A DNA stretch of 64,000 bases from Candidatus Tenderia electrophaga (GCA_001447805.1 CP013099.1:62001-126000), one strand, 5' to 3'. Numbered from the stretch's first letter, positions 42,107 through 52,562 are shown. The notes: a model not told the origin generated them from the sequence alone. Numbers and translations are program-made.

Positions 42107-42670
42107 TCATGAACCTGGCGCCGCTGCGGCCAGATGGTAGCCCACGTCACCGGCCTTCTTGCTGCGCAACAACTGCCACTGGGCGGGCAGCGCGGGGGGC
42201 GGCCGTTGGCTCAGGTCTTCCAGATAGATATAGGCCTTGGGCGCCAGCCAGCCGCCTTGTTCAAGCAGGGCGCAGCACTGTGCCAGGCAGTCGAGCCGGT
42301 AGGGCGGATCGAGGAACACCACATCAAACGCCGCGGCGGGGCCTTGCAAAAATGCAAAGACGTCGGCCTGAATTACCCGCCCCGCCCGGCCATGCAAGGT
42401 CTGCAGGTGCTGGCGAATCTGTGCCGCCGCCTGGGCATTCTCCTCCACCATCAGCACCTCGGCGGCACCGCGTGATAAGGCCTCCAGCCCCAGCGCGCCG
42501 CTGCCGGCGAACAGATCGAGACAGCGGGCGCCGGCGATGTCAGCCTGCAACCAGTTGAACAGGGTTTCGCGCACCCGGTCGGCGCTGGGGCGCAGGTCGG
42601 CGACGCTGGGAAAGCTCAGTCTGCGGCCGCGCCACTGGCCGCCGATGATGCGCAGTTGGCCCCTGCTCAA
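42107..42670 (-). CDS. rsmD: 16S rRNA (guanine966-N2)-methyltransferase
   Basis: 187 residues with S-adenosylmethionine-binding D-L-F-A-G-S-G-A-L-G-L-E-A and catalytic D-P-P-Y. Starts in a four-base overlap with the M16 peptidase gene upstream, as in many Gammaproteobacteria. Confidence 0.96.
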   Translation of the reverse strand: MSRGQLRIIGGQWRGRRLSFPSVADLRPSADRVRETLFNWLQADIAGARCLDLFAGSGALGLEALSRGAAEVLMVEENAQAAAQIRQHLQTLHGRAGRVIQADVFAFLQGPAAAFDVVFLDPPYRLDCLAQCCALLEQGGWLAPKAYIYLEDLSQRPPPALPAQWQLLRSKKAGDVGYHLAAAAPGS

Positions 42671-43992
42671 CTGCCCTCGGCCTCGCCGCCCACCATGATC
42701 GTGACCATGGTGTCCGGATCCAAGTGACGGGCGAAGGCCTGCTTGATTTGCTCGATGGTGACGGCATCGACGTTGTCTGTAAAGCTGTCGAGATAATCCA
42801 GCGGCAACTCGTAAAAGCCGATCATGGCGATGTTTTCAATGATCTTGCTGTTGCTGTCCAGGTTCAGGGCGAAGCCGCCGGTAATGTTCTTTTTGGCCGC
42901 CTCCAGCTCATCCCCGCTGGGACCGTTCTGCATGAATTTCACCAGGGTCTGTTTGAGGATGTCCAAGGCCTCTTCGGCCTGGTCGTTGCGGGTCTGCAGA
43001 CCCATGCGGAACGGGCCGCGCCGGGTCATAGGGCTGAAGTAGCTGTAGCTGCTGTAGGCCAGGCCGCGCTTGTCGCGGATTTCTTCGCTCAGTTGCGACA
43101 CCAGGCCGCTGCCGCCCAGGACGTGGTTGCCGACATAGAGCGGGAAGTAATCGTCATCACCGCGCCTGAGGGCCGGCTGACCCACCAGCAGGTGGGTTTG
43201 GCTGGACGGGAAGTCCTTCTTGATGAGCTGGGCCTGTTTCAAAGGCTCGACCTTGGGCAGGGGCGGGGCGGCCTCGCCGGCGGGCAGCCGGCCGAGCAGG
43301 GTCTCGGCCAATTGCGCCGCCTGCTCCCGGTCCACCGCGCCGACGATGGCGATAATGGCGTTGTTGCCGACGTAGTAGCGCCGATGGTGTTCCACCAGGT
43401 GTTTGCGTTTGATCTGCTTGACCGAGTCCTCGGTGCCGTTGGCGTCCGTGGCGTAGGGGTGGTCGCCATAGGCGGCGGCGAAAAAGGCATCGCTGGCGAT
43501 GGCCCCCGGCGATTGTTTTTCGGCCTGCAGGGCGATCAGCAGGCGCTTGCGCTCCCGTTCCAGCGCCTGTTTGGAAAAGGTCGGCTGGCTGATGACCCGG
43601 GTGGCGGTGGCCACCGCCGGGTCGAGCAATTCAGGCCGTGTCAGACTGCGCAGGCTGACCACCGACATATCCTGATGCGAGCTGGTGCTGAATTGGGCGC
43701 CCACCGCGGCGAAGGCGTCGGCGATCTCGTCGGCGTCCATGTCGCCCGCGCCCTCGGCCAGCAGGGCGTTGGTCATCAACGCCGTGCCGGGGATCTTGTC
43801 GCGCGCCCCGGCGGCGTCGAAGATGACGCGCACGTCCACCATGGGCAGTTCGGGGGCGGGCACGTAATATACCCGTGCGCCGTTGTCGGTGCGCCAGTGT
43901 TGGATTTCGGGGGCGGCCTGAGCCAGGCCGCCGCCGATGCATAAAAGGGCGGCGCAGAGCCAATGAAAGAGTCTGAGTTCTCGCTTGAGCAT
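42667..43992 (-). CDS. M16-family peptidase partner without zinc site
   Basis: Signal peptide then two M16 domains in 441 residues. The expected H-x-x-E-H is absent in the first domain (the region reads T-A-L-M-T-N-A-L-L-A-E-G), so this is the non-catalytic half of a heterodimer. Its partner with an intact zinc site lies 30 bases upstream. Periplasmic. Confidence 0.93.
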   Translation of the reverse strand: MLKRELRLFHWLCAALLCIGGGLAQAAPEIQHWRTDNGARVYYVPAPELPMVDVRVIFDAAGARDKIPGTALMTNALLAEGAGDMDADEIADAFAAVGAQFSTSSHQDMSVVSLRSLTRPELLDPAVATATRVISQPTFSKQALERERKRLLIALQAEKQSPGAIASDAFFAAAYGDHPYATDANGTEDSVKQIKRKHLVEHHRRYYVGNNAIIAIVGAVDREQAAQLAETLLGRLPAGEAAPPLPKVEPLKQAQLIKKDFPSSQTHLLVGQPALRRGDDDYFPLYVGNHVLGGSGLVSQLSEEIRDKRGLAYSSYSYFSPMTRRGPFRMGLQTRNDQAEEALDILKQTLVKFMQNGPSGDELEAAKKNITGGFALNLDSNSKIIENIAMIGFYELPLDYLDSFTDNVDAVTIEQIKQAFARHLDPDTMVTIMVGGEAEGS

Positions 43993-44021
43993 GATACGAA
44001 TCCTGTTCTGTTTTTGTTCGA

Positions 44022-45395
44022 TTAGTGACGCAGGCCGGGGGCGGGGCGGGGCGCTTGCTTGCCGTCCAGCGGCTGGGGCTTCAGCACCGCCACAGTCAGG
44101 TGTTCGTCGACCAGATATTTGCGCGCCACCGCGCGCACCTGCTCGGCCGTGACTTGCTGGATGCGTTCGGCGTATTCATCGGCCAGGCGCCAATCCAGGC
44201 CCACGCTCTCGAGGCGGCCGATCTGCATGGCTTGGTAGAACACCGAGTCTAGTTGATAGACCTCGCCGGCGATCACCTGGGCCTTGATGCGGGCCAGTTC
44301 GTCGGTGCTCACCAGCTCGTTCTTGACCTTGTCGATCTCCTTGCGAATGGCCGTTTCCAGCTCGGGGATGGTGTGTCCCTGGGCCGGATTGCCGTCGAAC
44401 AGGAACAGAGTTTCCAGGCGCGAAAAGGCGCTGTAGCCGGCGCCGGCATTGGCGGCCACCTGCTGGCCGCGCACCAGGTTCTTGGCGAAGCGGGCGCTGT
44501 TGCCGCCGTCGAGAATGCTGGCCAGCACGTCCAGGGCGTAGGGCTCGTAATCGTCGTCGTCGCCGGGTTCTACCACCGGCGCCTTGTAGCCCATGATGAG
44601 ATAGGGGAGTTCGGCCGGGACCTTGACGCTGATACGGCGCTCGCCGCGTTGCGGCGCCTCTTCACGCGGTTTGGGCGGGGTAAGGTTGGACATGGGCTGC
44701 AGCGGCCCGAAGTGTTTCTGCGCCAGGGCGAAGACCTGGTCCGGATCCACGTCGCCGGCCACCACCAGGGCGGCATTGTTGGGGGCGTACCAGACCTGGT
44801 ACCAGGCGCGGATGTCGTCGGCGGTCATGTGTTCCAGATCGTTCATCCAGCCGATCACCGGCCAGCGATAGGGGCTGGTGAGGAAGGCACTGGCGTTAAA
44901 GGCCTCGTAGGTCAAGGCCTCGGGATTGTCCTCGGTGCGCATGCGGCGTTCCTCCATGACCACCTGGATCTCCTTGGCGAATTCCTCATCCAACACCTTC
45001 ATGTTGCGCATGCGGTCGGCCTCCAGCTTCATGCTGATCTCGAGGCGGTCCTTGTGCAGGCGCTGAAAATAGGCGGTGTAATCGCGGCTGGTGAAGGCGT
45101 TTTCCTTGCCGCCGTTCTCGGCGATGATGCGCGAGAACTCGCCCGGGCCGTACTTTTCCGTACCCTTGAACATCATGTGTTCCAGCACGTGGGACACGCC
45201 GGTGATGCCGTTGTACTCGTAACTGCTGCCGACCCGGTACCAGACCATGGTGGCCACTACCGGGGCGCGGTGATCTTCCTTGACGAACACCTTCATGCCG
45301 TTATCCAGGCTGTATTCGTGGACCTCGGCGGCGGCGCCGGCAGGGACCGCGAAAACGGCGCACAACAGCGCCAAACAGGTCACTTTTATTTTCAT
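44022..45395 (-). CDS. M16-family zinc peptidase, catalytic subunit
   Basis: 457 residues from the ATG at 45395, with a signal peptide and the inverted zinc motif H-V-L-E-H near residue 59, then the second Glu ligand region. Forms a pair with the zinc-less gene downstream. Periplasmic peptide degradation is the likely role. Confidence 0.95.
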   Translation of the reverse strand: MKIKVTCLALLCAVFAVPAGAAAEVHEYSLDNGMKVFVKEDHRAPVVATMVWYRVGSSYEYNGITGVSHVLEHMMFKGTEKYGPGEFSRIIAENGGKENAFTSRDYTAYFQRLHKDRLEISMKLEADRMRNMKVLDEEFAKEIQVVMEERRMRTEDNPEALTYEAFNASAFLTSPYRWPVIGWMNDLEHMTADDIRAWYQVWYAPNNAALVVAGDVDPDQVFALAQKHFGPLQPMSNLTPPKPREEAPQRGERRISVKVPAELPYLIMGYKAPVVEPGDDDDYEPYALDVLASILDGGNSARFAKNLVRGQQVAANAGAGYSAFSRLETLFLFDGNPAQGHTIPELETAIRKEIDKVKNELVSTDELARIKAQVIAGEVYQLDSVFYQAMQIGRLESVGLDWRLADEYAERIQQVTAEQVRAVARKYLVDEHLTVAVLKPQPLDGKQAPRPAPGLRH

Positions 45396-45539
45396 GCATG
45401 CTTCCCTTTGTTGATCTGCTTGCGTGTCTGGGGTGAAGGACACTTGTGGTAGCATATCCTATCCCAGCGTGGTCCAGGTTTCGACCGCGGGACCAATCAA
45501 GAATTCATTCAACGACATGCTCTTAAAACCAGGGGTTTT

Positions 45540-46679
45540 ATGTTTGGTTTTCTAAAAAAGGATAAAGGTGACGACGCGGCCAAGCCGGTCGATACCGAGT
45601 CGAACGCGGCCGCTGCCGACACCGCAGCGCCAGTCGAAACGTCGGCACAGGAAGAATCAACCGGCGCACCCGCGCCGCAAGCGGTGCACGCACCGGCGGA
45701 AGAACACCGCAGCGCCGAATCCGCCGACCCGCCGAAGCCCGCCAAAACGGGTTTTTTCGGCCGTTTGAAGGAACGTCTCAGCCGTACCAGCAGCAACATC
45801 AGTGAAGGCGTCGCCAGCCTGGTGATGGGTAAGAAGACCATCGACGCCGAGGTGCTGGATGAGCTGGAAACCCAGCTGCTCAGCGCCGATGTGGGCGTGG
45901 AGGCCACCATGGCGATCATCGAGGACCTCACCGCGCGCATGAAGCGTAAGCAGCTCAACGATGTGGATGCCTTGTTCGCCGCATTGCGCGACAATATGCT
46001 CGAGATCCTGCAGCCGGTAGAACGGCCGCTGAGCTTGGAGGCGCAGACCCAGCCCTATGTCATCCTCATGGTCGGCATTAACGGTGCCGGCAAGACCACC
46101 ACCATCGGCAAGCTGGCCAAGCGTTTCCAGAGCGAGGGTAAGTCCGTCATGCTGGCGGCCGGCGACACCTTCCGCGCCGCGGCGGTGGAACAACTGCAGA
46201 CCTGGGGTGAGCGCAATAACGTGCCGGTGGTGGCGCAGCAGCGCAATGCCGATCCGGCCTCGGTGGCCTTCGATGCGGTGCAGGCAGCCAAGGCGCGTCA
46301 GGTCGATGTGCTCATCGTCGATACCGCCGGCCGCCTGCATACCCAGTCCAACCTGATGGAAGAGCTGAAGAAGATCAAACGGGTGATGGGCAAGCTGGAC
46401 GAACAGGCCCCGCATGAGGTGTTGCTGGTGCTGGACGGCGGCATCGGTCAGAACGCCGTGGCCCAGGCCGAGCAGTTCCACCAGGCCGTGGGGGTCAGCG
46501 GCCTGGCGCTGACCAAGCTCGACGGCACCGCCAAGGGCGGCGTGGTATTTGCCATTGCCAAGAAGCTGGGACTGCCCATCCGCCTGATCGGCGTGGGCGA
46601 GGGCATCGACGACCTGCGCGATTTCAAGGCCGATGAATTTGTCGACGCGCTATTGGTCAGACCCGAGACGGAGGCCTAG
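45540..46679 (+). CDS. ftsY: Signal recognition particle receptor FtsY
   Basis: 379 residues: acidic, low-complexity A domain (1-75), then the NG GTPase with G-I-N-G-A-G-K-T-T-T, D-T-A-G-R and T-K-L-D-G-T-A-K-G-G. Transcribed divergently from the M16 pair, at the head of ftsY-ftsE-ftsX-rpoH. Confidence 0.98.
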   Translation: MFGFLKKDKGDDAAKPVDTESNAAAADTAAPVETSAQEESTGAPAPQAVHAPAEEHRSAESADPPKPAKTGFFGRLKERLSRTSSNISEGVASLVMGKKTIDAEVLDELETQLLSADVGVEATMAIIEDLTARMKRKQLNDVDALFAALRDNMLEILQPVERPLSLEAQTQPYVILMVGINGAGKTTTIGKLAKRFQSEGKSVMLAAGDTFRAAAVEQLQTWGERNNVPVVAQQRNADPASVAFDAVQAAKARQVDVLIVDTAGRLHTQSNLMEELKKIKRVMGKLDEQAPHEVLLVLDGGIGQNAVAQAEQFHQAVGVSGLALTKLDGTAKGGVVFAIAKKLGLPIRLIGVGEGIDDLRDFKADEFVDALLVRPETEA

Positions 46680-46712
46680 TCCGCAGTTCTCACCGGGATC
46701 GCGGCAGCCGGC

Positions 46713-47402
46713 ATGATTCATTTCAGTAATGTCACCAAGCGCTATACCAATGGCTACGAGGCCCTGAACGAGGTCAGTTTTCACGTCGGGCGGGGTGAGA
46801 TGGTGTTTCTCACCGGCCACTCGGGCGCCGGCAAAAGCACCCTGCTGAAAATGATCCCCCTCATTGAACGCCCCAGCGCCGGTCAGGTGATCATTGACGA
46901 CAAACACCTGGGCCGGGTCAAACGCCGTCATATCCCCGCGCTGCGGCGCGACATCGGCATCATCTTCCAGGACAGCAAGCTGCTCAACGACCGCAATGTC
47001 TTCGACAACGTGGCCCTGCCGCTGCTGGTCTCGGGGGATCATCATCCGCGTGAGGTGGGCCGGCGGGTGCGGGCCGCGCTGGACAAGGTGGGCCTGCTGA
47101 GCCGCGAGCATGATTTTCCCATATCCCTCTCCGGCGGCGAGCGTCAGCGCGTCGGCATCGCCCGCGCAGTGGTCAATCGCCCCAAGCTGCTGCTCGCCGA
47201 CGAACCCACCGGTAATCTGGACCCGGCCCTGTCGCGCGAGATCATGGCCCTGTTCGAGCAGTTCAACCAAGTGGGGGTGACCGTGCTGATCGCCTCTCAT
47301 GATCTGGAGTTGATCGGGCGCCTGGAAAAACGCATCCTCGCCCTGCGCCGCGGGCGGATGGTGGCGGACCAAGGAGGCGAGCTTGGCGCGCAGACGGGTT
47401 AA
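46713..47402 (+). CDS. ftsE: Cell division ATP-binding protein FtsE
   Basis: 229 residues; Walker A G-H-S-G-A-G-K-S-T, signature L-S-G-G-E-R-Q-R and Walker B L-L-A-D-E-P-T-G-N-L-D. Partner of FtsX in regulating peptidoglycan hydrolases at the septum. Overlaps ftsX by 20 bases. Confidence 0.98.
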   Translation: MIHFSNVTKRYTNGYEALNEVSFHVGRGEMVFLTGHSGAGKSTLLKMIPLIERPSAGQVIIDDKHLGRVKRRHIPALRRDIGIIFQDSKLLNDRNVFDNVALPLLVSGDHHPREVGRRVRAALDKVGLLSREHDFPISLSGGERQRVGIARAVVNRPKLLLADEPTGNLDPALSREIMALFEQFNQVGVTVLIASHDLELIGRLEKRILALRRGRMVADQGGELGAQTG

Positions 47403-48420
47403 CACGGGGGCGAGTCGCTCGGCGCCCAAGCGCGAGGCCAAGCCGGCGCCGCTCAAGCGCGGCCCGGCCGCTAAGCGCAGCGGCCGCGTCGGTATCGGGC
47501 GACGGCTGCGCAATTATTTCGGCCTCCATTTTCACGTCCTGACCACGTCCCTGGCCCAGCTGGGCCGCTCCCCGGGCGGCAATCTCATGACCGCCCTGGT
47601 GATCGGCATCGCCCTGGCCCTGCCCGCCACCCTGCATGTATTTCTCGACAAGATCGCCGGTCTGGGCGCCTCGTGGCAGGAATCGGCCCAGGTCTCCCTG
47701 TTCCTCAAGCCCGACGTCTCCGAGCGGCGCGCCGCCCAATTGATGCAGGAATTGGGCGCTTGGCCCGAGATCGGTCGTCTGGACTACATCAGCCCGCAGC
47801 AGGCCCTGAGCGACTTCAAGCAAAACTCCGGCCTGGGCGACGCCCTGGCCCTGCTCGACGACAATCCCCTGCCCGGCGTCGTGGTCGTGGCCCCGGCCAT
47901 GGCCCACCAGGCCCCGGCCGCCGCCGAGGCCTTGCTGGCGCGCCTGAGCCAGCTGCCCGAGGTGGAGCTGGCCCAGCTCGATCTGGAATGGGTGCAGCGC
48001 CTGCACAGCCTGATCGGCCTGGCCCAGCGCGCCGTGTTGCTGCTCGGCGGCCTGTTGGCCCTGACCGTGCTGTTCGTTATCGGCAATACCATCCGCCTGG
48101 CGATCCAGAGCCGGTATGACGAGATCGAGGTGGTCAAGCTGATCGGCGGCAGCGACGCCTTTGTGCGCCGCCCGTTTCTCTACAACGGCATGTGGTTCGG
48201 GCTATTTGGCAGCCTGTTGGCCTGGCTGTTCGTGAATCTGTTGTTGTTCAGCCTGAACGGTCCGGTGCGGCAGCTGGCGCGGCTCTACGGCAGCGACTTC
48301 TCCCTGGGGCTGGTGGATATCAGGACCACTCTATTATTATTGCTGCTCGGCCCGCTGCTCGGCCTGCTCGGCGCCTGGCTCGCCACCGGACGTCGCTTGC
48401 GCGCCATAGAGCCCGCCTAA
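47383..48420 (+). CDS. ftsX: Cell division protein FtsX
   Basis: 345 residues: basic cytoplasmic start, helix near 65-85, periplasmic domain, then three helices. I chose the TTG start because AAGGAGG sits six bases before it, inside the end of ftsE; no ATG is well placed upstream of the first helix. Order ftsE-ftsX-rpoH is the conserved one. Confidence 0.95.
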   Translation: MARRRVNTGASRSAPKREAKPAPLKRGPAAKRSGRVGIGRRLRNYFGLHFHVLTTSLAQLGRSPGGNLMTALVIGIALALPATLHVFLDKIAGLGASWQESAQVSLFLKPDVSERRAAQLMQELGAWPEIGRLDYISPQQALSDFKQNSGLGDALALLDDNPLPGVVVVAPAMAHQAPAAAEALLARLSQLPEVELAQLDLEWVQRLHSLIGLAQRAVLLLGGLLALTVLFVIGNTIRLAIQSRYDEIEVVKLIGGSDAFVRRPFLYNGMWFGLFGSLLAWLFVNLLLFSLNGPVRQLARLYGSDFSLGLVDIRTTLLLLLLGPLLGLLGAWLATGRRLRAIEPA

Positions 48421-48463
48421 GATTTTGATTTTGCGAGATTAATCGTCGGAACTTTGGGGTCGG

Positions 48464-48490
48464 TTAGCACTCATAGGGATTGAGTGCTAG
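48464..48490 (+). promoter_or_regulatory. CIRCE operator (HrcA site) before rpoH
   Basis: TTAGCACTC (48464-48472), nine bases, GAGTGCTAG (48482-48490) differs from the CIRCE consensus TTAGCACTC-N9-GAGTGCTAA by one base. A possible -10 (TAGAAT, 48488-48493) overlaps it, as is typical for repression by HrcA. It lies 115 bases before the rpoH start. Confidence 0.9.
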
Positions 48491-48605
48491 AATATTTTGC
48501 AAGCAATTCTTGGAGTGGCAGCAGTGGATTCGCACTGGCAATATGCCGGCTCGGGGTCTACATTTCTAAACTCGGAAAACTTATTCAAAGGGGTATCACA
48601 TCGAT

Positions 48606-49472
<867 letters not shown>

Positions 49473-49501
49473 TCCGCACCCCCTACATCATCAAACGACT
49501 G

Positions 49502-49525
49502 CCGGGCCCGCGCCCGGTTTTTTTT
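49502..49525 (+). terminator. Rho-independent terminator after rpoH
   Basis: CCGGGC and GCCCGG flank a four-base loop and are followed by eight T residues. Confidence 0.88.
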
Positions 49526-49596
49526 GGCCGATCAAAATACAAGCCGCCTCGGTTACAATGCCGGGCATTCTGAAACAACCGTTGGGAGTAACAAGC

Positions 49597-50439
49597 ATGA
49601 GTGTGGACGCCCTGGGCTGGAGAGCGCGTTTTCTCATCATCCGCAGCAACAAATTCTTCGAAATCGCCGTGATCAGTATCATCATCCTGTCGGCCATGAT
49701 GGTCGGGGTGACCACTTACGACATCGGTCCCGGCTGGATGGGCGTGCTGAAATTTTTCGATATTGCCGTCACGGTGTTTTTTCTCGTCGAGTTATTGATT
49801 CGTATGGCGGCGGAAAAGCGCTTTCGAGACTTTTTCAAAAACGGCTGGAACATTTTCGATTTTCTGGTGGTGAGCGCTAGCCTGATCCCGGTGGACGAAA
49901 GCGAAATGGTGTTGGTGGCACGGCTGTTGCGCATCTTCCGGGTCTTGCGTCTGGTCTCCATGATCCCCGAGCTGCGCATACTCATGGATGCCCTGGTCAA
50001 GGCCGTGCCGCGTATCGGTTATGTGGCCCTGCTGATGTTTATTATCTTTTACATCTACGGCGCCATCGGCAGCTTCTGGTTCGAAAAGATCAATCCGGTG
50101 CTGTGGGGGGATGTGAGCATCGCCATGCTGACCCTGTTTCGCGTCGCCACCTTCGAGGATTGGACCGATGTCATGTACGAGACCATGGAGGTCTATTCCT
50201 TCAGTTGGGTCTATTATCTGACCTTCATCTTTCTCACCGCCTTCGTGTTTCTCAATATGATGATTGGCGTGGTCTTGGATGTGATGCAGAAGGAACACGA
50301 CAAGCTCAGCGTCGAACAGGGCGAGGGCGAGGCCGGCGAGGTGCATTGGATACGGGAACACACTGCCGAGATGGAACAGCGCCTGGAACGCATGGAGGGC
50401 ATGCTGGAGCAGTTGACCCAGGATCAGCCACGCCGCTGA
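49597..50439 (+). CDS. Single-domain voltage-gated cation channel, filter of calcium type
   Basis: 280 residues from the ATG with GGGAGTAA upstream: six helices, S4 with Arg109, 112, 115 and 118 every third residue, pore filter T-F-E-D-W-T-D (185-191), and a C-terminal coiled coil (about 250-275) as in NaChBac/NavAb. NavAb has T-L-E-S-W-S-M and the engineered calcium-selective CavAb has T-L-D-D-W-S-D, so Asp188 and Asp191 suggest calcium permeation. Monocistronic. Confidence 0.9.
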   Translation: MSVDALGWRARFLIIRSNKFFEIAVISIIILSAMMVGVTTYDIGPGWMGVLKFFDIAVTVFFLVELLIRMAAEKRFRDFFKNGWNIFDFLVVSASLIPVDESEMVLVARLLRIFRVLRLVSMIPELRILMDALVKAVPRIGYVALLMFIIFYIYGAIGSFWFEKINPVLWGDVSIAMLTLFRVATFEDWTDVMYETMEVYSFSWVYYLTFIFLTAFVFLNMMIGVVLDVMQKEHDKLSVEQGEGEAGEVHWIREHTAEMEQRLERMEGMLEQLTQDQPRR

Positions 50440-50500
50440 TGCGCACGGACAATCTTTGTTAAGCTGATCCCCCAGCCAGGCGAACAGGCGGTTTGTCATT

Positions 50501-51523
50501 ATGAAGCGGTTTCAATGTCACTGCGGTCAAGAGGTCTTTTTCGAAAACAGGCGGTGCCAGCGCTGTGGTCGTCATCTGGGCTACGATCCGCAGCGCGGCA
50601 CCATGGTCGCCCTGGCACAGAGGGGAGGGGACGGCTGGTGGTGCGAGGAAAACGGGGTGGCCTATCGCCTCTGCGGCAACCGACTCAACTACGGTGTCTG
50701 CAACGGCCTGGTGGAGGTGGGCGACAGCAATCCACTGTGTGTCGCCTGTCGCCTCAATCGCACCATCCCCAACATCTCCATCCCGCAAAACCTGGAGCGC
50801 TGGGGCCGTATCGAGCAGGCCAAACGCCGTCTCATCTACGGTCTGTTGGAACTGGGCCTGCCCTTAGAGGCGCCGGTGGCCGGTTATCCACGCGGCCTGA
50901 GTTTTGATTTTCTCGAAGACCAACGCAGCAATCCGGCCGTGCCTCAGGAATTTGTCACCACCGGCCATTTCAAGGGCGTGATTACCCTCAATGTCTTGGA
51001 GGCCGACGATGTGCAACGGGTCTGGCAGCGTGAGCTGAGCAGCGAACGCTATCGCACCGTGCTGGGTCATTTCCGCCACGAGTCGGGACACTATTATTTC
51101 GAACTGCTGGTGCCTGATCGCCAGGGCTTCATGGCCCTGTTCGGTGACCCCGGCCAGCCCTACGGCCAGGCCTTGCAGCGCTACTACAATCAAGGCGCCC
51201 TGGCGGGCTGGGAGAACGACTACATCAGCGCCTATGCCAGTGCCCATCCCATCGAGGACTGGGCCGAATGCTTCGCCCACTATCTGCACATGCTGGATAC
51301 CCTGGAGACCGCCGCCGCGCGTGGGATTATAGTGCCCTTGTCGGATGTCGAGCCCATCGACCGTCTGTTGCAGCGCTGGGACACGTTGGCAGTCAGCGTC
51401 AATGAACTCAATCGCAGTCTGGGCCTGCAGGACGCCTATCCCTTCGTTGTGACCCCGGCGGTGGCGGACAAGCTGCGCTTTGTAGATGCCGCCATCGGCC
51501 GCTACGAGGCTGTCCCGACTTAA
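50501..51523 (+). CDS. Putative zinc-dependent peptidase with N-terminal zinc ribbon
   Basis: 340 residues. Four cysteines in C-x-C ... C-Q-R-C near the start form a zinc ribbon; the middle holds R-H-E-S-G-H-Y-Y-F-E, an H-E-x-x-H metallopeptidase motif, with D-W-A-E-C-F-A-H-Y-L as a possible third-ligand region. Found widely as an unstudied putative zinc-binding metallopeptidase. Cytoplasmic, no signal. Confidence 0.88.
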   Translation: MKRFQCHCGQEVFFENRRCQRCGRHLGYDPQRGTMVALAQRGGDGWWCEENGVAYRLCGNRLNYGVCNGLVEVGDSNPLCVACRLNRTIPNISIPQNLERWGRIEQAKRRLIYGLLELGLPLEAPVAGYPRGLSFDFLEDQRSNPAVPQEFVTTGHFKGVITLNVLEADDVQRVWQRELSSERYRTVLGHFRHESGHYYFELLVPDRQGFMALFGDPGQPYGQALQRYYNQGALAGWENDYISAYASAHPIEDWAECFAHYLHMLDTLETAAARGIIVPLSDVEPIDRLLQRWDTLAVSVNELNRSLGLQDAYPFVVTPAVADKLRFVDAAIGRYEAVPT

Positions 51524-51553
51524 GTCCTGTTGCCATCTCCCGATAGAGTGGGG

Positions 51554-52141
51554 ATGATCCCACTGTATCCCTATTGCCGCCTATTCCTGCTCCTGCTGAC
51601 GTGCCTGAGCTATCCGACGTTGGGCAGTGCCCAGACCCCGCTCAAGGTCCATGATAAGTGGGGCGGGGAATTCACCCTCACCGATCAACACGGCCAGGCG
51701 CTGAGCCTGTCGGACTACGCCGGCAAGGTGGTGTTGCTGAGCTTTGGCTATACCCATTGCCCGGATATCTGTCCCACCACCCTGTTCACCCTGAAGCGCC
51801 TGGTCCATGCCCTGGACGAAGATGGGGAGCGAGTTCAGGTGTTGTTTATCACCCTGGACCCGGCGCGTGACACCCCCGAGCGCCTGCGCGAGTACATGGC
51901 CTATTTCGACCCCGGCTTCGTCGGCCTCAGCGGCAGCATGGCCGAGACAAGGCAGGTGGCCGAGCAATACGGCACTCGCTTTGAAAAGGAAGCGGGGGAA
52001 ACGGCGGGGGAATACAGTCTTGCGCACACCGCCATCATCTATCTCATCGACCCTCAAGGGCGAATCCGCGCCTTCTACAAGCTCAACGCCCCCCTGCAGA
52101 CCCTGGCGGTCGATGTGCGACGTCTGCTGGCGGGTGAGTGA
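51554..52141 (+). CDS. Sco/SenC family copper chaperone
   Basis: 195 residues from the ATG at 51554, with a signal peptide or anchor helix (about 9-25) and a thioredoxin fold carrying G-Y-T-H-C69-P-D-I-C73-P and the copper-binding His in S-L-A-H-T-A. Sco proteins metallate CuA or CuB sites; it could serve the oxidase cluster 12 kb upstream. Confidence 0.95.
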   Translation: MIPLYPYCRLFLLLLTCLSYPTLGSAQTPLKVHDKWGGEFTLTDQHGQALSLSDYAGKVVLLSFGYTHCPDICPTTLFTLKRLVHALDEDGERVQVLFITLDPARDTPERLREYMAYFDPGFVGLSGSMAETRQVAEQYGTRFEKEAGETAGEYSLAHTAIIYLIDPQGRIRAFYKLNAPLQTLAVDVRRLLAGE

Positions 52142-52205
52142 CCGGTCACGCCGGTGTGCCAGCGGGATGGGCGAGAAAAAAATTTATCGCATAATGCGAA
52201 AAAAT

Positions 52206-52553
52206 CTAATCTTCTGACAAGAGTCGGACCCGGGCGGCGCCCGTCTGTTTGTCGATAATAAACTCAAGCTCGCAGTATTCCGGCTGCACTGCCGCCGGTG
52301 TGGGGTCGTCTGCACAGCTGCAGCCGGCGACCGTGCCGGCATAAAAGATCCCCGCCTTCACGCCGACAACTGCGCCGCGATCCGACACGGCGTTGACCAT
52401 CACCTGGAACGGTTGATCCAGGGCATAGCTGCTGCTGGACAGGGCTTGTTGCAAGGGCAGCTGCGCCACCGACAACTGCTCGATCTCCGACTTCAGGGTG
52501 TCTTCGAAGTCGGCTGTTCCCCAGCGCGCCATGGCATTGCTAAGCTTGAGCAC
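52206..52553 (-). CDS. Unknown small protein
   Basis: 115 residues, soluble. A C-S-C motif lies near residue 79 (A-G-C-S-C-A-D-D) and another Cys near 94. It follows the 348-residue unknown gene by nine bases and is probably its partner. No family recognised. Confidence 0.65.
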   Translation of the reverse strand: MLKLSNAMARWGTADFEDTLKSEIEQLSVAQLPLQQALSSSSYALDQPFQVMVNAVSDRGAVVGVKAGIFYAGTVAGCSCADDPTPAAVQPEYCELEFIIDKQTGAARVRLLSED

Positions 52554-52562
52554 GCTTGCCGC

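Noticed and set aside
42724-45452. Two long plus-strand frames (42724-43944 and 44253-45452)
   Set aside because: Antisense to the M16 peptidase pair, which has clear motifs.
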